From CAYGFH01 sp964430295 (GTDB taxonomy: Bacteria; Patescibacteriota; Microgenomatia; UBA10105; UBA927): 11,027 bases of DNA. This document shows, in pieces, positions 6,867 through 11,027 of this stretch. A program made the translations under genes and the position numbers. The stretch's first letter is position 1. Each line of letters begins with the position of its first letter. The stretch covers positions 1 to 11,027 of the forward strand of contig CAYSEV010000044.1 in assembly GCA_964430295.1 (NCBI GenBank). Direction: 5' to 3'. Under the pieces are notes generated by a model, which saw only the letters and a program-made list of their open reading frames with translations, was not told the origin of the DNA and made no database searches.

Positions 6867-8480
6867 ATGAAATCTGTAACTATCTCTATACCGAAACAGT
6901 TCATCACTAAGCTTAGCTCTTTTGCCTATAGGAATGCGATATATGCAGTCGGACTGCTGCTTAGTATAGTGTCTGTCTGGTATTTCATGCTGTACTTGGA
7001 AAATGGTCTTGGACTTTCGTATAACGATGCACGTTCCCATTTGGATATTGGTAGGCGTGTAGTGGAGGGTTTAAAACCGGGACTTGCACAGCTGGGTTCC
7101 GTTTGGTTGCCATTGGATCATATGTTGATGGTACCGACCATTTGGAATGATTTTATGTGGCATTCCGGTTTGGCAGGAGCCATACAAAACATGATAGGAT
7201 TTGTGCTTACTGGGCTTGTTATATACAAGCTACTGGAAAAGCTAAAGATTGGATTATTGGGTCGACTTGTGGGCGTGGTCGTATTTGCCGCCAATATAAA
7301 TATTTTATATTTGCAATCCACAGCTATGACAGAATTACTGCTTCTTGCAACCATGACACTGGGTGTGTATGAACTGGTGATGTGGCATGAGGATGATAAC
7401 GTATTGCACCTGATTAAATCAGCATTTTGGATCATGCTTGCCACACTCACGCGCTACGACGGATGGTTCTTGCTGGCTCATGCTGCAGTGCTTATCATGA
7501 TCCAAACCTTTCGGAAAAAAGGCATAAAAGCTGTTGATGGGATGTTTGTTCTATTTTGTACTCTCGGTGGACTGGGGATTGTCATGTGGGTGTTGTGGAA
7601 TCTCATGATTTTTGGTGATCCTCTCTATTTCGCGCTAGGTCCTTTTTCTGCACATGCCCAACAACAGCAGATGAAAGCGGCAGGGGTACTGTTTACTGAG
7701 CATAATTTGTTTTTATCTTTAAAAACGTATTTGTATGCTATGTTCTTTAATACCTATACTTACCCGACCATACTTGGTTTTATTGGATTTTTTATCTTTC
7801 TGTTTGATAAACGCATTACGTCTAATACCAGACTGGGTATTACGGCATTTTGGTCTCCATTGTTTTTTAATATTCTCGCGCTCTATTTAGGGTTTTCCGT
7901 TTTGTTTGTACAGGGAATAGCAGGTGACACGTGGTTTAACGTGCGGTATGGCATTATGCTGGCGCCTACCATTGCATTTTTTATCGGGTACCTTGTGGAT
8001 CGCCTTCGTGAGTTTCGATGGGTGATTATTGGGACACTTATTTTTGTACTGTTTTTTGCATTTGCCAGTCAGGATTCTGTTTCCATAGATGATGCAAGAG
8101 TGGGAAGCAGTCAAAAAAATGTATCTGAAGTTTCCGGATATTTGGAGAAAAATGCCAAAAATAAAAAGGGATTTATCCTCATTTCCGCTGCTTCTCATGA
8201 CGCAATTATTTTCTCTTCTATGCTTCCTATGAAACGATTTATCCATGAAGGAACGGGTCTGTACTGGGAAAACGCGTTGGCATTACCTGACCGCTGGGCA
8301 CGCTGGATTGTTATGCGTACATACGATGATAACGATCTAACTTGGAAAGGTGTGAGTAAATCTGCAGGGTTTCAGTATTACAATAAAGTCGCTGCCTATC
8401 CTTTTGCGGATGTCTATGAACTGCAATCATCTATGAGTGCTACATTAAATACAGAACCTATACTTGGAAAGCAGAAATGA
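6867..8480 (+). CDS. Multi-pass GT-C (GT39/ArnT-like) membrane glycosyltransferase
   Basis: A 537-residue integral membrane protein with about ten hydrophobic segments (roughly 25-44, 103-123, 129-149, 151-171, 183-213, 226-246, 287-312, 325-349, 363-379, 384-400) and a soluble C-terminal tail from about 401. The first external loop carries NDARSH at 53-58, placing Asp54 where GT-C enzymes keep their catalytic acidic residue. It continues with QLGSVWLPLDH, LYLQSTAMTE at 147-156, LTRYDGWF at 194-201 and FNVRYG at 357-362, which I recognise as a recurring signature of bacterial and archaeal GT39-like proteins. Such enzymes move a sugar from a polyprenyl-phosphate carrier onto an acceptor outside the membrane. 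The start at 6867 lies 10 bases after the preceding fusion gene, with no clear ribosome-binding site. It is a second GT-C-like protein beside the GT-C part of that fusion. Donor sugar and acceptor are unknown. Confidence 0.82.
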   Translation: MKSVTISIPKQFITKLSSFAYRNAIYAVGLLLSIVSVWYFMLYLENGLGLSYNDARSHLDIGRRVVEGLKPGLAQLGSVWLPLDHMLMVPTIWNDFMWHSGLAGAIQNMIGFVLTGLVIYKLLEKLKIGLLGRLVGVVVFAANINILYLQSTAMTELLLLATMTLGVYELVMWHEDDNVLHLIKSAFWIMLATLTRYDGWFLLAHAAVLIMIQTFRKKGIKAVDGMFVLFCTLGGLGIVMWVLWNLMIFGDPLYFALGPFSAHAQQQQMKAAGVLFTEHNLFLSLKTYLYAMFFNTYTYPTILGFIGFFIFLFDKRITSNTRLGITAFWSPLFFNILALYLGFSVLFVQGIAGDTWFNVRYGIMLAPTIAFFIGYLVDRLREFRWVIIGTLIFVLFFAFASQDSVSIDDARVGSSQKNVSEVSGYLEKNAKNKKGFILISAASHDAIIFSSMLPMKRFIHEGTGLYWENALALPDRWARWIVMRTYDDNDLTWKGVSKSAGFQYYNKVAAYPFADVYELQSSMSATLNTEPILGKQK

Positions 8481-8486
8481 TACAAT
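8478..8486 (+). promoter_or_regulatory. Possible extended -10 promoter before the WecE-like gene
   Basis: The bases TGATACAAT match the extended -10 form TGnTAnAAT and lie over the stop codon of the preceding gene. No good -35 hexamer is found 16-18 bases upstream. It would give the WecE-like gene a leader of roughly 30 bases. The 44-base gap here is the largest inside the gene cluster, which fits an internal promoter, but in AT-rich sequence such matches arise easily by chance. Confidence 0.25.
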
Positions 8487-8524
8487 GATACTCGTTTTGA
8501 TATTGAGGTATAGAATAGATATCT

Positions 8525-9664
8525 ATGAAAGTGCCTTTCTCCAAGCCATTTATAACCGGAAACGAATTAGTATATATACAGGATATACTTTCCAATGGCT
8601 ACGACCTTGCAGGAGACGGCGTGTACACAAAAAAAGTACATGAATGGTTTAGGAAAAAATATGGAGTATCCAAAGCACTGCTCACCAGTTCCGGCACTTC
8701 TGCATTGGAACTCGCAGTTAAACTTCTTGATCTAAAACCGGGAGATGAAGTTATTTCTCCTTCTTTTACATTTTCATCTACGGTCAACGCAATTTTGTTG
8801 GAACACGGTGTTACAGTGAAATTTGTAGATGTCGAAGAAAAAACGCTCAATATAGATCTCAAAAAACTCGAAAAGGCTATCTCGAAAAATACCAAAGCGA
8901 TCATGGTTGTCCATTATGCAGGGATATCCTGTGATATGGACAAACTTATGACCATTGCAAAAAAGCATTCACTGAAAGTCATAGAGGATGCAGCACAGGC
9001 AATAGGATCCAGATATAAAGGAAAACTGCTTGGTACAATAGGGGACTTTGGATGCGTAAGTTTTCATGGGACAAAAAACATAACCTGTGGAGAGGGTGGT
9101 GTCGTATTTATAAATACGAAGGATAGTTCGATCCATGAGAAAGCAGAAATTATACGGGAGAAGGGGACAAACAGAAGTAAATTTCTTCAGGGTCTGGTAG
9201 ACAAATATACATGGGTAGACAAGGGCGGAAGCTATTTGCCCAGTGACATGCTCTCAGCATTTTTATTTGCCCAGCTTGAACAGTTAGATACTATTATTGA
9301 ACTGCGCAGAATGCGGTATAACGCATATAAGAAGGCACTTTCACCGTATGCAAAAAAAGGGTTTTTTACGGTGCCGGGCGAAGGAAAAAATCAAAAGCAT
9401 AATGCACATATTTTTTACCTACTTTTACCGACAGAGGCAAAAAGAAATGCACTTATGAAAAACTTGAGAAGTAAAGGAATATCGGCCTCATTCCACTATA
9501 TTCCGCTCCATTCTTCACCGTTTGGAATTTCTCTTGGAAATGATCCAAACTCATTACCGGTAACAAACAGTATTGCAGGAAGACAACTGCGACTTCCGTT
9601 ATATTCAGGCATGACAAATGAAGAGCAGCAGTACGTAATACAAACGGTTATATCATCCCTTTAA
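8525..9664 (+). CDS. wecE: dTDP-4-amino-4,6-dideoxygalactose transaminase (WecE/RffA-like)
   Basis: A 379-residue PLP enzyme, close to the length of E. coli WecE. It should convert TDP-4-keto-6-deoxyglucose to TDP-4-amino-4,6-dideoxygalactose (TDP-Fuc4N). The match to WecE, as I recall it, runs along the protein: FSKPFITGNEL at the start, LLTSSGTSALELA at 52-64, SPSFTFSSTVNA at 78-89, VHYAGISCDMD at 129-139, EDAAQAIGS at 154-162 (Asp155 for the PLP ring), SFHGTKNITCGEGG at 179-192 with Schiff-base Lys184, and REKGTNRSKF followed by VDKYTWVD and SYLPSDMLSA. These later blocks separate it from the FdtB-type enzyme at 657-1754. It follows a 44-base gap, and its nearest ribosome-binding-like sequence, GAGG at 8505-8508, is too far upstream to be convincing. 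A related 4-aminotransferase making the gluco product is possible but less likely. Confidence 0.87.
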   Translation: MKVPFSKPFITGNELVYIQDILSNGYDLAGDGVYTKKVHEWFRKKYGVSKALLTSSGTSALELAVKLLDLKPGDEVISPSFTFSSTVNAILLEHGVTVKFVDVEEKTLNIDLKKLEKAISKNTKAIMVVHYAGISCDMDKLMTIAKKHSLKVIEDAAQAIGSRYKGKLLGTIGDFGCVSFHGTKNITCGEGGVVFINTKDSSIHEKAEIIREKGTNRSKFLQGLVDKYTWVDKGGSYLPSDMLSAFLFAQLEQLDTIIELRRMRYNAYKKALSPYAKKGFFTVPGEGKNQKHNAHIFYLLLPTEAKRNALMKNLRSKGISASFHYIPLHSSPFGISLGNDPNSLPVTNSIAGRQLRLPLYSGMTNEEQQYVIQTVISSL

Positions 9665-9666
9665 AT

Positions 9667-10902
9667 ATGAATGTACGTAAATCAGCACTTTTCTTTATTT
9701 GTATTGCGTTTGCATTGCATATATCTCCTGTATATGCGATTTCGGAATCCCCATGGTGGAATGTACAGTCTATAGACACTATGAAATATTCCCGTGATCT
9801 GACACGGGAGAAAATGGGAGATGCATCTTTTGATGCTGTTATTGATTCTCAAATAGCGGCGATAGCAAAAACCGGAGCGACCTATGTGGCAATCGCCACC
9901 CCATATGATGAAAAATTTGTAAGTATGCTGACACGGTGGGTAAATGCAGCAAGAAAATATAATTTGAAGGTATGGTACAGAGGCAATTTCTCCGGGTGGG
10001 AAAAATGGTTTGATTTCCCCCGCATGACCCGAGATGAACATCTACAACTAACCAAAACGTTTATAAAAGCTCACACCGAATTGTTTGAGGATGGAGACAT
10101 ATTTACCCCATGTCCCGAGTGTGAGAACGGGGGTCCGGGAGATCCCAGACAGACAGGAGACATAGAAGGGCACAGACTGTTTCTAATCGCTTCTCATACA
10201 GCAGCTACTCAAGCGTTTCGTGATATAGGCAAAGGAGTGCAGGTCGGGTATTTTTCCATGAATTATGATGTGGCAAAAGCAATTATGGATAAACGCACCA
10301 CAGAAGCGCTCGGAGGAATAGTAACTATAGATCACTACATAAAATCGGCAGCACAAATAGCAAAAGATGCCCGAGACATAGCCGAACAAAGTGGGGGAAA
10401 GGTATTTATCGGAGAATTCGGTGCACCACTTCCTGATCTGCATGGTGACATGACAGAAGAGGATCAGGCAAATTGGATAAAAGAAGCTTTAGATGCACTC
10501 GCCCGTGAGCCGTCGGTGATCGGTGTAAATTATTGGGTAAATGTAGGGGGGTCCGCTCAACTGTGGAAAAGTGATGGCACGCCGACAAAAGCGGTAAGTA
10601 CACTCACAGCAGCGTACTCACCACGCACGATCATGGGATATGCCAGAAATCAATATGGCGGACCCATAGCAAATGTTGAAGTGGCTACAAATCACCGGAA
10701 AATTTTGACAGGTGCGGACGGATATTTTTTTCTGCCACTATTGCCCGAGGATACAGAGCTCACAATTAGCTTCGAAAACTATCCGATTACCAAAAAACAG
10801 ATCACTCCGGATGAAACACAAATAGATATTGTGATCGAGACTCACCCGAGAAATTTTTGGGAAGCTATTTTGGCCTACTTCAAAAACCTCTTCTCAAAGT
10901 GA
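9667..10902 (+). CDS. Secreted GH-A-like glycoside hydrolase with C-terminal carboxypeptidase-regulatory-like domain
   Basis: A 411-residue exported protein. Residues 1-24 form a signal peptide: basic start, hydrophobic core FFICIAFAL, and a likely cleavage after VYA. Residues about 29-315 look like a (beta/alpha)8 glycosidase of clan GH-A. Repeated strand patterns (TYVAIATPYD, LKVWYRGNF, VQVGYFSMN) lead to FTPCPECENGG at 146-156, with Glu151 the candidate acid/base, and KVFIGEFGAP at 245-254, with Glu250 the candidate nucleophile; VIGVNYWVN at 284-292 fits the final strand. Residues about 319-391 resemble a carboxypeptidase-regulatory-like beta-sandwich (IMGYARNQYGGPIANVEVA, then ADGYFFLPLLP). 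The C-terminal NFWEAILAYFKNLFSK could lie on a membrane. The start is 2 bases after the previous stop, without a visible ribosome-binding site. It may trim the glycan made by the locus; substrate and GH family are not identified. Confidence 0.78.
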   Translation: MNVRKSALFFICIAFALHISPVYAISESPWWNVQSIDTMKYSRDLTREKMGDASFDAVIDSQIAAIAKTGATYVAIATPYDEKFVSMLTRWVNAARKYNLKVWYRGNFSGWEKWFDFPRMTRDEHLQLTKTFIKAHTELFEDGDIFTPCPECENGGPGDPRQTGDIEGHRLFLIASHTAATQAFRDIGKGVQVGYFSMNYDVAKAIMDKRTTEALGGIVTIDHYIKSAAQIAKDARDIAEQSGGKVFIGEFGAPLPDLHGDMTEEDQANWIKEALDALAREPSVIGVNYWVNVGGSAQLWKSDGTPTKAVSTLTAAYSPRTIMGYARNQYGGPIANVEVATNHRKILTGADGYFFLPLLPEDTELTISFENYPITKKQITPDETQIDIVIETHPRNFWEAILAYFKNLFSK

Positions 10903-10925
10903 TGCTAGTGTTTGGATTACTTTGA
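10894..10925 (+). repeat. Inverted repeat at the end of the glycosidase gene
   Basis: TCAAAGTGAT at 10894-10903 pairs with ATTACTTTGA at 10916-10925, giving a 10-pair stem with one G-U pair and a 12-base loop. It contains the stop codon of the glycosidase gene and overlaps the TTGACA of the next promoter candidate. No T-run follows, so it is not a standard rho-independent terminator. It could be a weak terminator, a 3'-end protecting hairpin or an operator dyad. Confidence 0.4.
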
Positions 10926-10951
10926 CATAGTGTGATATAATACCCCATAAT
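10922..10951 (+). promoter_or_regulatory. Overlapping promoter candidates for the last gene
   Basis: Two sigma70-type readings overlap. One is TTGACA (10922-10927), an 18-base spacer and CATAAT (10946-10951). The other is an extended -10, TGATATAAT at 10933-10941, which needs no strong -35. TTGACA and TATAAT are only 8 bases apart and cannot work as a pair. This is the longest intergenic gap in the window, 90 bases, and it precedes a gene with a good ribosome-binding site, so a new transcription unit probably begins here. Confidence 0.6.
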
Positions 10952-10962
10952 GTAAGTTATAA

Positions 10963-10980
10963 CGTGTTCTGCCGGACACG
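10963..10980 (+). promoter_or_regulatory. 5'-leader hairpin next to the ribosome-binding site
   Basis: CGTGTTC and GGACACG pair as a 7-base-pair stem (one G-U) closed by a TGCC loop. It begins a few bases after the transcription start expected from the CATAAT -10 box and ends directly before the AAGGAA ribosome-binding site at 10981-10986. It could protect the 5' end of the mRNA or tune ribosome access. No riboswitch family is recognised in this short leader. Confidence 0.45.
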
Positions 10981-10992
10981 AAGGAATACACT

Positions 10993-11027
10993 ATGAAAAA
11001 AACATCTCTTTTGTCCGCAGTATTGGC
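10993..11027 (+). CDS. Start of a possibly exported protein, cut by the window end
   Basis: ATG at 10993 opens a frame that runs off the window after 11 complete codons, reading MKKTSLLSAVL. The two lysines followed by a small/hydrophobic run look like the start of a signal peptide, so an exported or surface protein is plausible, though so few residues prove nothing more. The start is well supported: AAGGAA lies at 10981-10986 with a 6-base spacer, and promoter candidates and a leader hairpin lie upstream. No function can be assigned. Confidence 0.6.
   Translation, partial: MKKTSLLSAVL

Noticed and set aside
7118..7450. Antisense open frame of 110 codons within the GT-C gene, and similar antisense frames elsewhere (698-1081, 7887-8246, 9682-10041)
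   Set aside because: Each lies opposite a well-supported gene, its translation shows no recognisable motif, and such frames arise from codon bias.
10922..10941. TTGACA and TATAAT read as one promoter
   Set aside because: They are only 8 bases apart, too close for a sigma70 pair; each fits better in a different arrangement.

Overview
The window is an AT-rich bacterial surface-glycan locus. Every supported gene lies on the + strand, and gene spacing is tight: 4-base ATGA overlaps, or gaps of 1 to 44 bases, up to position 10902. TGA and TAA act as stops under the standard bacterial code. The gene families, compact packing and diverged GT-C and glycosidase proteins resemble Patescibacteria (CPR, Parcubacteria/Microgenomates-like). 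That assignment rests on recalled protein resemblance and is tentative. No rRNA, tRNA, CRISPR array, insertion sequence or origin was seen, and no stretch over 300 bases lacks a gene.

Layout: (1) 1-260, the C-terminal end of a probable GT4-type glycosyltransferase. (2) 247-1754, a TDP-4-keto-6-deoxyglucose 3,4-ketoisomerase (FdtA type) followed by a DegT/DnrJ/EryC1 aminotransferase (FdtB type); together they should make a TDP-3-amino-3,6-dideoxyhexose. (3) 1751-3567, two tandem paralogous GT2 glycosyltransferases. (4) 3569-6856, a 1095-residue fusion of a kinase-fold domain (HRD-to-HRS, so probably catalytically dead), a NodB-type polysaccharide deacetylase and a multi-pass GT-C-like membrane domain. 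(5) 6867-8480, a second GT-C/GT39-like membrane glycosyltransferase. (6) 8525-9664, a WecE/RffA-like aminotransferase, predicted to make TDP-4-amino-4,6-dideoxygalactose from the same keto-sugar. (7) 9667-10902, a secreted clan GH-A-like glycosidase with a C-terminal carboxypeptidase-regulatory-like beta domain. (8) 10903-10992, a regulatory gap with candidate promoters, a dyad and a 5'-leader hairpin, then the start of a further gene cut by the window end, possibly exported.

How the genes may work together (inference): the isomerase and the two aminotransferases supply two amino-dideoxy sugars from one precursor. The GT4 and GT2 enzymes assemble sugars on the cytoplasmic side. The deacetylase/GT-C fusion and the second GT-C protein may process and transfer lipid-linked sugars, by analogy with ArnC, ArnD and ArnT in lipid A modification. 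The exported glycosidase may trim the surface glycan. The precursor genes rmlA and rmlB and any amino-sugar N-acetyltransferase are not in this window. The fusion protein with its pseudokinase-like head is the most unusual item.
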